Assembly: GCF_905397435.1 (NCBI RefSeq)
Contig: NZ_CAJPVI010000042.1
Coordinates: 1 to 64,000 of the forward strand
DNA length: 64,000 bases
Direction of reading: 5' to 3'
From: Cupriavidus numazuensis
GTDB lineage: Bacteria > Pseudomonadota > Gammaproteobacteria > Burkholderiales > Burkholderiaceae
Part shown: positions 1 to 9,100 of the stretch, in pieces
How positions within the stretch are numbered: the stretch's first letter is position 1
Layout: each line of letters opens with the position of its first letter
The notes under the pieces: model-generated
The model's input: the letters and a program-made list of their open reading frames with translations, nothing else
What the model was told of the DNA's origin: nothing
Databases searched by the model: none
Position numbers and translations under genes: made by a program

Positions 1-49
1 GGCCGGGTACATCCGTACCCGGCCGCCGCCCTGTGCGGGATGCAGGCGC

Positions 50-253
50 TTACCAGCGCGAGTCGTTTTCCCAGGCCTTCATCTCGTCTTCGGCGCGTTC
101 CTTCGTGTAGCCGTAGCGCTCGCGGATGCGGCCGGCGAGCTGGTCGCGCTTGCCGTTGATCTGGGCGATGTCGTCATCGGTGAGCTTGCCCCACTGCTCC
201 TTGATCTTGCCCTTGGCCTGGTCCCACTTGCCTTCGATCTGTTCCCAGTTCAT
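50..253 (-). CDS. CsbD family protein
   Basis: A 67-residue, highly charged cytoplasmic protein with the CsbD-like pattern: MNWEQIEGKW at the start, then W-x-QAKGKIKEQWGKLTDDD, and a second half with GKRDQLAGRI and RYGYTKERAEDE. Its length is normal for the family. CsbD proteins are induced by general stress in other bacteria, but their molecular role is not known. The start has a good ribosome site on the minus strand (AAGGAG before ATG). It stands alone, 88 bp downstream of the next minus-strand gene, so it may be monocistronic. Confidence 0.9.
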   Translation of the reverse strand: MNWEQIEGKWDQAKGKIKEQWGKLTDDDIAQINGKRDQLAGRIRERYGYTKERAEDEMKAWENDSRW

Positions 254-341
254 GTGGTGCTCCTTGAGGTCGTCGATGGGTCGGATATTCCGCGATGGTG
301 GCGGATTGCTGGCATCTGTATGTCCGTGCCGGACAGCCAGA

Positions 342-920
342 TTAGCGCGCGTACTTGGCCTTCACGTCAGCCTGGCACTTGTCCTTGCTGTCGCCGGTCA
401 TGGCATCGCAACGTTCCTTGTCGGCCTTGTAAGCGGCGTCGGTCGTGTCCTTGCGGGCATCGCGGCGCGCCTCGGCGACATCGGTCCGCGTACCGGTCGC
501 GGCTGCCTTCTCTACCTTGGCTTCACCGAGCGCCTTCTCATGCGCAGTCTTGGCGTCCTTCTTGCACACGTCCTTGTCGTTGCCGGACTTGTCGTCGCAC
601 ATTTCCTTGGCCACGTCATAGTCGCGGTCGGCCTTGGTCTTCAGGGCTTTGGCGTGCGCCTTCTCCGTACCGTCGCGGGCCGCCTCGGCATCGGCCTTGG
701 CGACATCGCGGTCGCGCTTGGCTTCGGCCTTGCACACGTCCTTGGCATTGCCACTCATGCCATCGCATTTGCCCGTGGCTGCCTTGTAATTGTCGTTGGC
801 CTGCTTGACCGCAGTGTCGTAGTCGGCCTTCGAACCCGTGTGGGTCTGGGCCAGGGCGAAGCCTGCGGGAGCGGCAACCATCATCGAACATACTGCTGCT
901 GACAGCCATTTCTTCATCAT
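342..920 (-). CDS. Secreted protein with three CD-x3-G-x2-KD-x-C repeats
   Basis: A predicted exported protein of 192 residues. The chosen start, MMKKWLSAAV, follows GGAAGGAGC at good spacing and opens a signal peptide that should be cut after FALAQ-type Ala residues near position 24. The reading frame stays open far upstream, but that part looks non-coding. The mature chain is rich in Lys, Asp and Ala and is probably helical. Three units share the pattern C-D-x-x-x-G-x-x-K-D-x-C (CDGMSGNAKDVC, CDDKSGNDKDVC, CDAMTGDSKDKC), so all six Cys are paired 11 residues apart. I do not recognise a named family. The paired Cys could form disulfides or bind metal in the periplasm. It lies 244 bp downstream of czcA with a hairpin between them, so co-transcription is unlikely. 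Confidence 0.8.
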   Translation of the reverse strand: MMKKWLSAAVCSMMVAAPAGFALAQTHTGSKADYDTAVKQANDNYKAATGKCDGMSGNAKDVCKAEAKRDRDVAKADAEAARDGTEKAHAKALKTKADRDYDVAKEMCDDKSGNDKDVCKKDAKTAHEKALGEAKVEKAAATGTRTDVAEARRDARKDTTDAAYKADKERCDAMTGDSKDKCQADVKAKYAR

Positions 921-1114
921 GTCGGGCTCCTTCCAAGTGAATGATTGGCGGGATTTGCCGGCATCGCCGACAGCGGGGTACTGCCCGCCGCATGTGTTCA
1001 GGTTAGGTTTTGTGCCGTGCGACATGCAGAAGTGGGGTTCCGAAAGGTGCGTCAGAGGATTCCGACAGGACACGCTTCCGGACGCGCGCCCTGGTGCCAC
1101 GGTCCCCAAAGCAA

Positions 1115-1142
1115 AAGGCCCGTCCTTGGGGGGACGGGCCTT
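1115..1142 (-). terminator. Rho-independent-type terminator after czcA
   Basis: A perfect 11-bp stem (AAGGCCCGTCC / GGACGGGCCTT) with a six-base loop lies just past the czcA stop. On the minus strand it is followed by TTTTGC, a short U-tract. Its position fits the end of the czcCBA transcript. Confidence 0.75.
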
Positions 1143-1164
1143 GTTACATCGGGGAAATCTGGCT

Positions 1165-4100
1165 TCAGGACGACAGCGAATCCGACAACCGGTTGTTCGG
1201 TTCGTCGACTTCCTCGTCCGGCCAGTTCCTTCCGACCATCCATTCATACAGCGTGGGCAGCACGATCAGCGTCAGCATCGTGGCGGTAATCAGGCCGCCG
1301 ATGATGACGATCGCCAGCGGCCGCTGGGTTTCCGCGCCGATGGCGCGCGAAATCGCCATCGGGAACAGGCCCAGCATGGCCAGCAGCGCCGTCATCAGCA
1401 CCGTGCGCAACCGGTCCATGGAACCGGTCAGCACGGCCTGGCGCACCGGCATGCCTTCATCGCGCAGCTGGTTGAAGTAGGTCACCATCACCACCCCGTT
1501 CAGCACAGCCTGCCCGAACAGCGCGATAAACCCGATGGCCGCCGACACCGACAGCGGAATGCCCGTGAGGAACAGCGCGAACACGCCGCCAATCAGCGCG
1601 AACGGAATGTTCGAGATGATCAGCGTGGCGCTCTTGAACGACTTGAACGCATTGAACAGCAGCAGGAAGATCACCAGCACCGACAGCGGCACCACGATCG
1701 ACAGCCGCGCCATGGCGCGCTCCTGGTTCTCGAACTCGCCCGACCAGCTGATCTTGACGTCTTCGGCATTCACGTTCTTCTTGACCAGGGCCTGCATGTC
1801 CTTCACCACGCTGCCCATGTCGCGGTCATGGATGAAGATGCCGATCGACGTCGTGCGCTGGCCGTTTTCGCGGCTGATGTTCATGGCACCGGAGGCGGCA
1901 CGGAACGTCACCAGCTGCGACAACGGCACCTGCGCGCCATCCGCGGTCTGCATGAAGATGTTCGGCAGGTTCGGCAGCTCGCGCTCCGACGGCTTCAGGC
2001 GCACGGCGACGCTGAAGTGCTTTTCACCTTCCCACAACTCCGTGGCAGCCTTGCCGGCCAGCGCCGTTTCCATCAGGTCCTGCACATCGGCCACGTTGAT
2101 GCCGTAGCGCGCTGCCTGGGCACGATCGAACTCGAGCACGTACTGCGGCAGTTCGCCGTCACGGTCGATGAATGCGCGCATCACGCCCTTGACAGACTGC
2201 ACATTGGCCAGGATCTGGTCCGCGACCTGCTTGTTGTGCTGCAGGCTGTCGCTCTGCACCTTGATGACGATCTGGCCCTTGATCTGCGAGATCGATTCCA
2301 GGATGTTGTCTCGCACCGGCTGCGAGAAATTGGGCTCGATGCCCGGCAGCTGGCGCAGGTTGTGGTTGATCTCCTCGATGATCTTGCGCTTGTCGTAGCC
2401 CGCGCGCCATTGCTTGTCGTTCTTCAGGTCGACAAGAATTTCCACGGTGTTGATCAGCTTCGGATCGGTACCGTCATCGGGACGGCCCACCTTGGAAATC
2501 GTGGTGTTGACTTCCGGCGTCTTGCGGATCACGCCGCGCAGCTTGCGCGCCTGGTCGCGCGCCTCATCGATCGAAACCGAGGCCGGCAGGTCGAAGCTGA
2601 CCCACATCGAACCTTCATCGAGTTCGGGCAGGAATTCGCTGCCCAGGAACTTGCCCACGCCCACGGTCGCCACCAGCAGGCCCAGGGCCACGCCGACCAC
2701 CATCTTCTTGTGGTCCAGCGCCCAGGCCAGCATCGGCTCGTACACCCGCTTGCAGTGGCGCACCACGAAGTTGTCGTCGTGCGCGATGTTCTTCTTCAGC
2801 AGCAGGTGGCACAGCAACGGCACCAGGGTCAGCGAGATGATCAGCGAGCCAACCAGCGCACCGGTCACGGTGTAAGCCATCGGCGCGAAGATCTTTCCTT
2901 CATGCCGTTGCAGCGTGAAGATCGGGATGTGCGCGGCGATGATGATCACCATCGAAAACACGGTCGGACGGCCGACTTCGGTCGTGGCCTGCAGGATCGC
3001 GTAGAGCCGCGCCTTGCTGTCCTGGATCTGCTGTTCCTTCAGTTCGCCGAGGCGCTTGAAGATGTTCTCGACCACGATCACCGCGCCGTCGACGATGATA
3101 CCGAAGTCCATCGCGCCCAAAGACAGCAGGTTGGCGGGGATGCCGACCCACGTCAGCCCGATGAACGTCGACAGCAGCGCCAGCGGGATCACCAGCGCGA
3201 CGATGGCCGCCGCGCGCACGTTGGCGAGGAACAGGTACAGCACCGCCATCACCAGCAGCGCGCCTTCGACCAGGTTGCCGAACACCGTGTGCAGCGTCTT
3301 GTCGATCAGCGTGGAGCGATCGTAGTACGGCACGATCTTCACGCCCTTTGGCAGGATCTGGTCGTCGAGCAGCTCGATCTTCTTCTTGAGCGCTTCGAGC
3401 ACCAGCGACGGGTTCTCGCCCTTGCGCATCACCACGATGCCCGAGACGATGTCGTCTTCGTCGTCCTGCCCCATCAAGCCCTGCGGCGGCGCCGCGCCGA
3501 TCTTCACGTCGGCGATATCCTTGACCAGGATCGGCGTGCCGTTATTCTCGGCCACCACCACGTTGGCAATGTCGGCCGAGGTACGGAAGCTGCCCAGCGA
3601 GCGCAGCAGGAACTGCTGGCGGCCGTGCGCCACGGCGCCGCCGCCGGCGTTGGAGTTGGCGCGCTGCAGCGCGGTGAACAGCTGCGACAGCGAGATCTTG
3701 GCGTCGCGCATGCGCGCCAGGTTCGGGTTCACCTCATACTGCTTGGTGGTGCCGCCAATGGTTACCAGGTCGGCCACGCCTGGCACCTGGCGCAGGTTCT
3801 TCTCGACCACCCAGTCCTGCAACGTGCGCAGCTCCTGCGGGGTGTAGCCCTTGCCGGTCAGGCGGAACCGGTAGATTTCGCCGATTGCCGTGGACAGCGG
3901 TGCCAGGTCGGGATGCACGCCGTCCGGCAGGTCCACGCCGCGCAGGCGCTCCAGGATCTGCTGGCGCGCGGTCACGTCGGTGGCCTTGTCGTTGAAGGTC
4001 ACCATCATGAACGACAGGCCGAACTGCGTGTGCGAGAACACGCGCACCGAGTTCGGCGTGCCGGCCATCGCGGTTTCGATCGGGATGGTCACCTGGCGCT

Positions 4101-4284
4101 CCACTTCTTCCGCGGCGCGGCCGGGGTAGAGCGTGATGATGTTGACCTGGATGTCGGACACATCCGGGAAGGCCTCGATCGGCAGGTTCTTGAACGCGGC
4201 CAGGCCGCCGCCCACAAAGATCAGCAGGCCCAGCCAGACGAACAGCTTCTGGTGCAGGGCAAAATTGACGATACGCGAAATCAT
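1165..4284 (-). CDS. czcA: CzcA/CusA family heavy-metal RND efflux pump
   Basis: The inner-membrane proton/metal antiporter of a tripartite efflux system, 1039 residues, the normal length for heavy-metal RND pumps. It has the N-terminal membrane helix (about 10-30), two large periplasmic loops, and membrane segments near 340-560 and 860-1020. The fourth-helix motif DFGIIVDGAVIVVEN puts Asp393, Asp399 and Glu406 where CzcA of C. metallidurans has its proton-relay residues Asp402, Asp408 and Glu415, which points to divalent cations (Zn, Co, Cd) rather than Cu or Ag. It is the last gene of a C-B-A operon, 13 bp after the membrane-fusion gene. The symbol is a family-level call; paralogues with other names exist and the metal is not proven. 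No metal regulator is adjacent. Confidence 0.9.
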   Translation of the reverse strand: MISRIVNFALHQKLFVWLGLLIFVGGGLAAFKNLPIEAFPDVSDIQVNIITLYPGRAAEEVERQVTIPIETAMAGTPNSVRVFSHTQFGLSFMMVTFNDKATDVTARQQILERLRGVDLPDGVHPDLAPLSTAIGEIYRFRLTGKGYTPQELRTLQDWVVEKNLRQVPGVADLVTIGGTTKQYEVNPNLARMRDAKISLSQLFTALQRANSNAGGGAVAHGRQQFLLRSLGSFRTSADIANVVVAENNGTPILVKDIADVKIGAAPPQGLMGQDDEDDIVSGIVVMRKGENPSLVLEALKKKIELLDDQILPKGVKIVPYYDRSTLIDKTLHTVFGNLVEGALLVMAVLYLFLANVRAAAIVALVIPLALLSTFIGLTWVGIPANLLSLGAMDFGIIVDGAVIVVENIFKRLGELKEQQIQDSKARLYAILQATTEVGRPTVFSMVIIIAAHIPIFTLQRHEGKIFAPMAYTVTGALVGSLIISLTLVPLLCHLLLKKNIAHDDNFVVRHCKRVYEPMLAWALDHKKMVVGVALGLLVATVGVGKFLGSEFLPELDEGSMWVSFDLPASVSIDEARDQARKLRGVIRKTPEVNTTISKVGRPDDGTDPKLINTVEILVDLKNDKQWRAGYDKRKIIEEINHNLRQLPGIEPNFSQPVRDNILESISQIKGQIVIKVQSDSLQHNKQVADQILANVQSVKGVMRAFIDRDGELPQYVLEFDRAQAARYGINVADVQDLMETALAGKAATELWEGEKHFSVAVRLKPSERELPNLPNIFMQTADGAQVPLSQLVTFRAASGAMNISRENGQRTTSIGIFIHDRDMGSVVKDMQALVKKNVNAEDVKISWSGEFENQERAMARLSIVVPLSVLVIFLLLFNAFKSFKSATLIISNIPFALIGGVFALFLTGIPLSVSAAIGFIALFGQAVLNGVVMVTYFNQLRDEGMPVRQAVLTGSMDRLRTVLMTALLAMLGLFPMAISRAIGAETQRPLAIVIIGGLITATMLTLIVLPTLYEWMVGRNWPDEEVDEPNNRLSDSLSS

Positions 4285-4297
4285 CTGGCGGCCGTCC

Positions 4298-5506
4298 TTA
4301 TTGCTTGGCCGCAGCGCGCGCGTTGTTGACGGCGGTGGCGTCGCGCAGGATGTCCTGCAGGTAGAGATTGCCTTCGGTCACTACGGTTTCGCCATCCTTG
4401 ATGCCGTCGACCACCTCGCTGACACCCGGCAACGACACGCCGAGCTTCACCGGGCGGCGCACGAAGGTGTTGGGCGCGGTGCGCACGAAGACATAGTTGC
4501 GGTTGTCGGCCAGGAACACGGCCTTGGACGGCACCGCGATACCCTGGAACGACGCCGCCTGCAGCCTGGCCGTCACGAACATCTCGGCCTTGAGCCGGCG
4601 GTCGGCGTTGGGCACGGCAAGGCGCACCTTGATGCTGCGCGAAGTCGGGTCGACATAGTCGGCGATCTTCACCACGGTGCCGGGGAAGGTCTCGCCCGGA
4701 TAGGCGGCAGAGACGAGCTGCACGGTCACGCCGGGCTTGAACAGGCCAAGGTCGGCCTCGCCGGCGTCGACCTGCGCCCACAGCGTGGTCGGATCGGTCA
4801 CCAGGAACAGCGGCGCCGTAGGCGGCTGATCAGGGCGCAGTTCCATGCCGGGGTTGATGTTGCGCTCCACCACCAGTCCGTCGATCGGGCTGCGCAGCGA
4901 GAAGCGGTTGGCACCGTCGCCAGCCGCGCCGCCGTACTGCCGCAGCGCCGCCTGCGTGCGCGCCAGGTCGGCCGCCGTGCGTGCGGCGTCGCCCTGGGCC
5001 TGCTCCAGGTCCTTCTGGGCAACCACACCGGCGTCGTACAACTCGCGCTGGCGCGCCAGCGCCTTGGCTGCAACCGAGCTATCGGCGGCGGCCTTGCGCG
5101 CGTCGGCCTGGGCCACGCCGAAGTCCGACGAGGTCAGGTTTGCCAGCGGCTGGCCCGCCTTTACCGTAGCGCCCGGCTGGACCAGGATCTCCGTCACGCG
5201 GCCGGCAAACGGCGTGGAGACGCGCACGGTCTTGTCTTCGTTCCACCCCAGGCGGCCCGGCAGGTTCAGCATGCGCTGGCCACCGGTGCGGGCGGCTTCG
5301 CCAGCGATGCCGGGCAACGTCTTGACGCTCGCCGGGAACTGGACGGTTTCGCCGGTGACCTTGGGTTCATCATCGGCCTTGGGCGCTTCTTCCTTGCCGC
5401 AAGCGGCAAGCGCCAGCGCGCACAGGGACAAGGCGGCCACGCGCGCAGGCAAGCCGGCAGGGGACACTCGAAACACTTCGGACAGCAGATTAGGGACGCG
5501 GCGCAT
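4298..5506 (-). CDS. czcB: Efflux RND periplasmic adaptor (CzcB-type), lipoprotein
   Basis: The membrane-fusion protein linking the CzcA-like pump to its outer-membrane channel, 402 residues. I chose MRRVPNLLSE as the start because it gives a clean lipoprotein signal ending LALAAC, with Cys36 as the lipidation site; codons further upstream belong to the overlapping czcC gene. The chain then has a lipoyl-like hairpin region (VSTPFAGRVTEILVQPGATVKAG, shown in part), a coiled-coil stretch around 150-230, and a C-terminal beta-barrel and membrane-proximal part ending KDGETVVTEGNLYLQ. The start lies 17 bp inside the end of czcC, so the two are probably translationally coupled. CzcB proteins of this group also bind the metal and hand it on. 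Confidence 0.88.
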   Translation of the reverse strand: MRRVPNLLSEVFRVSPAGLPARVAALSLCALALAACGKEEAPKADDEPKVTGETVQFPASVKTLPGIAGEAARTGGQRMLNLPGRLGWNEDKTVRVSTPFAGRVTEILVQPGATVKAGQPLANLTSSDFGVAQADARKAAADSSVAAKALARQRELYDAGVVAQKDLEQAQGDAARTAADLARTQAALRQYGGAAGDGANRFSLRSPIDGLVVERNINPGMELRPDQPPTAPLFLVTDPTTLWAQVDAGEADLGLFKPGVTVQLVSAAYPGETFPGTVVKIADYVDPTSRSIKVRLAVPNADRRLKAEMFVTARLQAASFQGIAVPSKAVFLADNRNYVFVRTAPNTFVRRPVKLGVSLPGVSEVVDGIKDGETVVTEGNLYLQDILRDATAVNNARAAAKQ

Positions 5507-6905
5507 CGGTACGGACCTGGGAATTCGGGATGGAGCTGACGGGAGTGGTGGTGGACTGCAACGCCGTGCGGTAAGCCGACAGCGCCTTGGCGTAGTCGCC
5601 CTGGGCATTGGCGGCGTCGAGCCGGGTCTGGCGCAGCGCGCGGCGCGCGTCGAGCAGGTCGAGCACGCCGCTGGCGCCCTTGGTATAGGCAAATTCGGCG
5701 CTTCCCGCTACCGATTCGGCGGCGGGCACGACCGATTCGCGCATCTGCCGCAGCGACAGGCGCGCGGCTTCGAGCTGGTTGCGCAGGCGTTCGACCTCGT
5801 TCTGCGCCTCGAGCAGCACGCGGTTGCGATCGTCGAGTGCGGCGTAATAGTCGACCTCGGCGCGGCGCGCCTCGCCGCCGTTACTGTGGCGCACGAACAG
5901 CGGAATCGAGACAAAGACGCCGTAGCTGTTGCCACTGCCGTTCGTGTTGGCTTCGGAAATCGGGTAGTGCTCGTATTGCGCGCCCACGGTCACATCGGGC
6001 ACGCGGCCGGCACGGGCAAGGTCGCGCGCCGAAGCAGCGGCAGCCAGACGGGCCTCGGCTGCGGTCACGTCGGGGCGGCGCTGCGCGATTTCCGGATCGA
6101 CCGGCGGGGTCGGCTCGTCGAGCGACGGCCAGTCCGCCACGAGGCGGTTGTCGGCCAGCGTGCCCGGCACGCCCATGGCCTGGGCCAGTTGCGCCTTGTC
6201 GCGCATATGGTCTGCCATGGCCTGGCGCATGTCGTTCTGCGCGCGCAGGTTGTCGAGCTGGAGCTTGGTCACGTCGGCACGCGACACATCGCCGGCTTTC
6301 AGGCGAGTCTCGTTGGCCTGTTGCGTGCGGGTGTAGAGCGCCACCGTCTCGCTCAGCACCTGGACGCGCTCCTGGCTGACCACGGCGTCGTAGAACGCCT
6401 GCTCGACGGCGCCGGTCTGCTGGGCCACTACGGCCTGCACGGCCTCGCCGGCCGCGACACTTGCCTTCTGTGCGACGTCTTTGCGCAGGTTGCCCTTGTT
6501 TGCAGTCTCGATCAGCTGGTCGACACGGAATGTGGAATCGACCGTCTTGCTGCGCAGGTTCCCGGACCCGACGCCGGCGTGCGGATTGATGTTCTGCACA
6601 CCCACGCTCAGCACCGGATTCGGGCGCTGCGAAGCGATCTGGATATCCGCCTGGCTCGCTTCCTCGCCGCGGCGCGCGGCAATGATGTCGCGGTTGCAGC
6701 GCAGGGCATCCTGACGCGCCTGCGCCAGGGTCAGGGTGGCCTTCGGGGGCGGCGGCATGCAGGGCCCATCGGGCGGCAGCGGCTGGCTGGCCCCATAGGC
6801 CAGCGGGGCCGTCAGGCCGGCCACGACCGCCACGATGGCGGCAGCAGTAGCGCTTGAAACAGGAAAATGCACGGTTCGATCTGGCTCGGGTTCGACAACA
6901 GTCAA
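5490..6905 (-). CDS. czcC: TolC-family outer-membrane channel (CzcC-type)
   Basis: The outer-membrane efflux protein of the CBA system, 471 residues if read from the TTG codon at 6905. It shows two OEP-type halves: LTLAQARQDALRCNRDIIAA opens the first, and the pattern RRPDVTAAEARLAAAASARD opens the second at about residue 275, with long helices rich in Ala, Gln and Glu. A hydrophobic stretch at 17-38 ends in AYGA and is a likely signal peptide. The start is uncertain: neither the TTG at 6905 nor the GTG at 6872 has a strong ribosome site. It is the first gene of the operon, and the 260 bp upstream carry no regulator gene. Confidence 0.85.
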   Translation of the reverse strand: MTVVEPEPDRTVHFPVSSATAAAIVAVVAGLTAPLAYGASQPLPPDGPCMPPPPKATLTLAQARQDALRCNRDIIAARRGEEASQADIQIASQRPNPVLSVGVQNINPHAGVGSGNLRSKTVDSTFRVDQLIETANKGNLRKDVAQKASVAAGEAVQAVVAQQTGAVEQAFYDAVVSQERVQVLSETVALYTRTQQANETRLKAGDVSRADVTKLQLDNLRAQNDMRQAMADHMRDKAQLAQAMGVPGTLADNRLVADWPSLDEPTPPVDPEIAQRRPDVTAAEARLAAAASARDLARAGRVPDVTVGAQYEHYPISEANTNGSGNSYGVFVSIPLFVRHSNGGEARRAEVDYYAALDDRNRVLLEAQNEVERLRNQLEAARLSLRQMRESVVPAAESVAGSAEFAYTKGASGVLDLLDARRALRQTRLDAANAQGDYAKALSAYRTALQSTTTPVSSIPNSQVRTDAPRP

Positions 6906-7128
6906 AGGTAAACGACCGTGCCCGCCGATTGGTGCACCGAACTGACGATATTTCGTCGTCTGGCGCGTTCCGGTCGCGTGTTATTCCGCTATCTCCGGGA
7001 CCTTCGCACGATCTCCCGCCCGCATTCAAACCGAATCGGATTACAAAGCGCTTTCATCCTTGCAAAAAACTACGCTAATTGCTGCGAAAACGCAAAATCA
7101 AGGGAAAACCCCAGTAGCTCGGCCAACA

Positions 7129-7151
7129 GGATGCACCATATGGGTGCATCC
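7129..7151. promoter_or_regulatory. Inverted repeat downstream of acyl-CoA dehydrogenase
   Basis: GGATGCACC and GGTGCATCC form a perfect 9-bp inverted repeat around ATATG. It lies between czcC and the acyl-CoA dehydrogenase stop. There is no U-tract on either side, so it could be a factor-dependent 3' hairpin or a protein site for the czc promoter region. The rest of 6906-7166 shows nothing else I can name. Confidence 0.5.
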
Positions 7152-7166
7152 GTAACGGTGAGCTCG

Positions 7167-8324
7167 CTATGCCCTTGCCCGGTCGTCGAGTCCGAGGCTT
7201 CGGCCGATGATCTCTTTCATGATCTCGCTGCTGCCCGCATAGATACGGGAGATTCGCGCATCGGTGTACATGCGGCAGATGCGGTACTCCTCCATATAGC
7301 CCGCGCCGCCGTGAAACTGAACGCCTTCGTCGACCACACGCCCCTGCAGTTCCGACGTGAGCAGTTTGGCCGAAGCCGCGGTCTCGACCGTCAGCGTGCC
7401 GGCGTTGTGCTGGAGCACGCACTGGTCGACGAAGGTCTGTAGCGCGTCGAGCTGTGCACGCAACTCCGCCAGCCTGAAGCGCGAGTCCTGGAACGTGCCG
7501 ATCGCCCGGCCGAACGCCTTGCGCTCCTTCACGTAATCCAACGTGATATCGAACGCCACCTGAGCCGACGCCATGTAGCCGCAGGCGCCGATCAGCCGCT
7601 CCTCGGCCAGGTGGCGCGTCAGGTAGCGGAAGCCCTGCCCGGGCTCGCCGAGCACATTGGCCTTCGGCACCTTGACGTTATCGAAGAAGAGCTCGGAAGT
7701 ATCTTGCGAATGCAGGCCCATCTTGCGCAGCTTGCGTCCGCGCTCAAACCCGGGCATGTCACGCTCGACGATGAACAGGCCGAGCCCATGGCTGCGTTCC
7801 GGATCGGTGCGCGCCACCACGACCACATAGTCGGCGAGTTGCCCGTTCGAGATATAGGTCTTGGCACCATTGAGCAGCCAATGGTCGCCCTTGTCTTCCG
7901 CGCGGGTGCGTATGCCGGCCAGATCCGAGCCGGTCTGCGGCTCCGTCATCGCAATGGCGAAGATCTTCTCGCCGCGCGCCGCGGCCGGCAGCAAACGCTG
8001 GCGCTGCTCCTCGTTGCCGATGCGGCCGACATAGGGGGCCACAAGCCGCGAATGCAGCGTGCCGAAGAAGCCCGTATCGCCATGGCGCGCGTTTTCTTCG
8101 ATCAGGATCTGCTCGTAGCGGAAGTCTTCCACGCCGGCGCCGCCGTACTTCTCATCCGCCCACATCAGCAGATAGCCCTGCTCCCCCGCCTTGCGGAACA
8201 CGTCCCGATCCACGCAACCCTGCTCGCGCCACCGCTCACCGTGCGGACCAACCTCGCGCTGGTAGAAACGGCGCGCGGACTCGCGGAAGCTCTCGTGTTC
8301 CGCGTCGAAGATGAGGCGTTGCAT
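7167..8324 (-). CDS. Acyl-CoA dehydrogenase (long-chain/isovaleryl type)
   Basis: An FAD-dependent alpha,beta-dehydrogenase of acyl-CoA thioesters, 385 residues, full length. The family signatures are AMTEPQTGSDLAGI (FAD/substrate loop, about 128-141), ERKAFGRAIGTFQ, and the C-terminal GGAGYMEEYRICRMYTDAR followed by RIYAGSSEIMKEIIGR. Medium- and short-chain enzymes carry the catalytic Glu in IYEGT; here that Glu is Ala. The base therefore probably comes from the other site used by long-chain and isovaleryl enzymes. The substrate cannot be told from sequence. It appears to be a single gene: the region upstream to 8446 has no overlapping partner. Confidence 0.9.
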   Translation of the reverse strand: MQRLIFDAEHESFRESARRFYQREVGPHGERWREQGCVDRDVFRKAGEQGYLLMWADEKYGGAGVEDFRYEQILIEENARHGDTGFFGTLHSRLVAPYVGRIGNEEQRQRLLPAAARGEKIFAIAMTEPQTGSDLAGIRTRAEDKGDHWLLNGAKTYISNGQLADYVVVVARTDPERSHGLGLFIVERDMPGFERGRKLRKMGLHSQDTSELFFDNVKVPKANVLGEPGQGFRYLTRHLAEERLIGACGYMASAQVAFDITLDYVKERKAFGRAIGTFQDSRFRLAELRAQLDALQTFVDQCVLQHNAGTLTVETAASAKLLTSELQGRVVDEGVQFHGGAGYMEEYRICRMYTDARISRIYAGSSEIMKEIIGRSLGLDDRARA

Positions 8325-8445
8325 AGGTTGTCTCCTTTCTCGTTTTTGGCTGACGGAATCGGACCAGTGTCGGCCTTGAGGCCGTTGTCAGGTTCGTCGG
8401 AAAGGATGATTTTGGGTGCGGCGTGCGGCCGCCCCCGGCACGCGG

Positions 8446-8865
8446 CTAGGCTTCCGCGGCAATCTTGCGAGGGCGTCCGCCGAGCCGCCCGTTGCGCCGG
8501 GCCGCAGCAGCCTTTTCTGCGCTGGCACTCGCGCCGCCGCGCTTGCCCAATTCGGCCGCCATCCAGCGCCGCGAGCCCAGAAAGCCTTCGAGCAGCGCCG
8601 GCAGGTAGAGGTCAGCGTCGATCCGGGGAAAATGAATGCCCAGCCCGGAAGGACTGATCTGTGCGTCGACAAGATCGGCTGGACGCACGTGTTCGAGGCC
8701 TTGCACGGCTGTTGGCGGAAATGCCAGTTCCAGTCCTGTCGACAACGCAATCACTACGCGACCGACGCGACGGTCATAGCGCACGGAGACCACTGCCGGC
8801 GTAGCAGCTTTCCGTGCCTCGCCCCGCGCGTTGGCTACGGCAATCTCGGCATCAGTAAGCACCAT
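8446..8865 (-). CDS. DUF2442 domain protein
   Basis: A 139-residue protein whose core (about 27-85) has the DUF2442 pattern: RYDRRVGRVVIALSTGLELAFPP, then the motif QISPSGLGIHFPRIDADLYLPALLEG. The tail is basic and ends RRNGRLGGRPRK, which resembles a DNA-minor-groove hook, with an Ala/Lys-rich linker before it. Its start overlaps the end of the DUF4160 gene by 14 bp. DUF4160 and DUF2442 genes are often found side by side and have been suggested to form toxin-antitoxin-like pairs. The basic tail would suit this member as the DNA-binding, autoregulating partner, but that is an inference. Confidence 0.82.
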   Translation of the reverse strand: MVLTDAEIAVANARGEARKAATPAVVSVRYDRRVGRVVIALSTGLELAFPPTAVQGLEHVRPADLVDAQISPSGLGIHFPRIDADLYLPALLEGFLGSRRWMAAELGKRGGASASAEKAAAARRNGRLGGRPRKIAAEA

Positions 8866-9100
8866 GGATCGTCCTCCATTCCCTGCACAAGGCAGTCAGG
8901 CCGGCACTCAACCCCTCGATGATCCGCACGAGGTCTCTTGCGCCGAAGTGGTAGTTCTCACGCAATTCGGGCGGTCCGGACGGGCAATGCAGGTGAAACA
9001 CCGCCTCACACCCGTTCCCGATCACATGTACGTGCGCCGGCCGGTGATCATTCGGATAGACGACTACGCGCAGTCCGGATAGCAAGAGAACAGTCGGCAT
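8852..9100 (-). CDS. DUF4160 domain protein
   Basis: A small 82-residue protein with the DUF4160 hallmarks: GLRVVVYPNDHRPAHVHVIGNG at about 9-30 (a His-rich PxHVHV strand), then EAVFHL and a C-terminal helix with LVRIIEGL. It is the first gene of a two-gene unit with the DUF2442 gene, which it overlaps. The family has no settled function; the conserved PAHVHV segment looks like a possible metal or active site. No clear ribosome site precedes the ATG. A TACAAT box sits only a few bases before it, so the true start could lie further in. Confidence 0.78.
   Translation of the reverse strand: MPTVLLLSGLRVVVYPNDHRPAHVHVIGNGCEAVFHLHCPSGPPELRENYHFGARDLVRIIEGLSAGLTALCREWRTIHGAY

Noticed and set aside
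838..4329. A 1163-codon open frame on the plus strand opposite czcA
   Set aside because: It is antisense to the well-supported czcA gene, is made up of His, Gln, Arg and Asp in an unnatural mix, and has no family match. It is a by-product of high GC.
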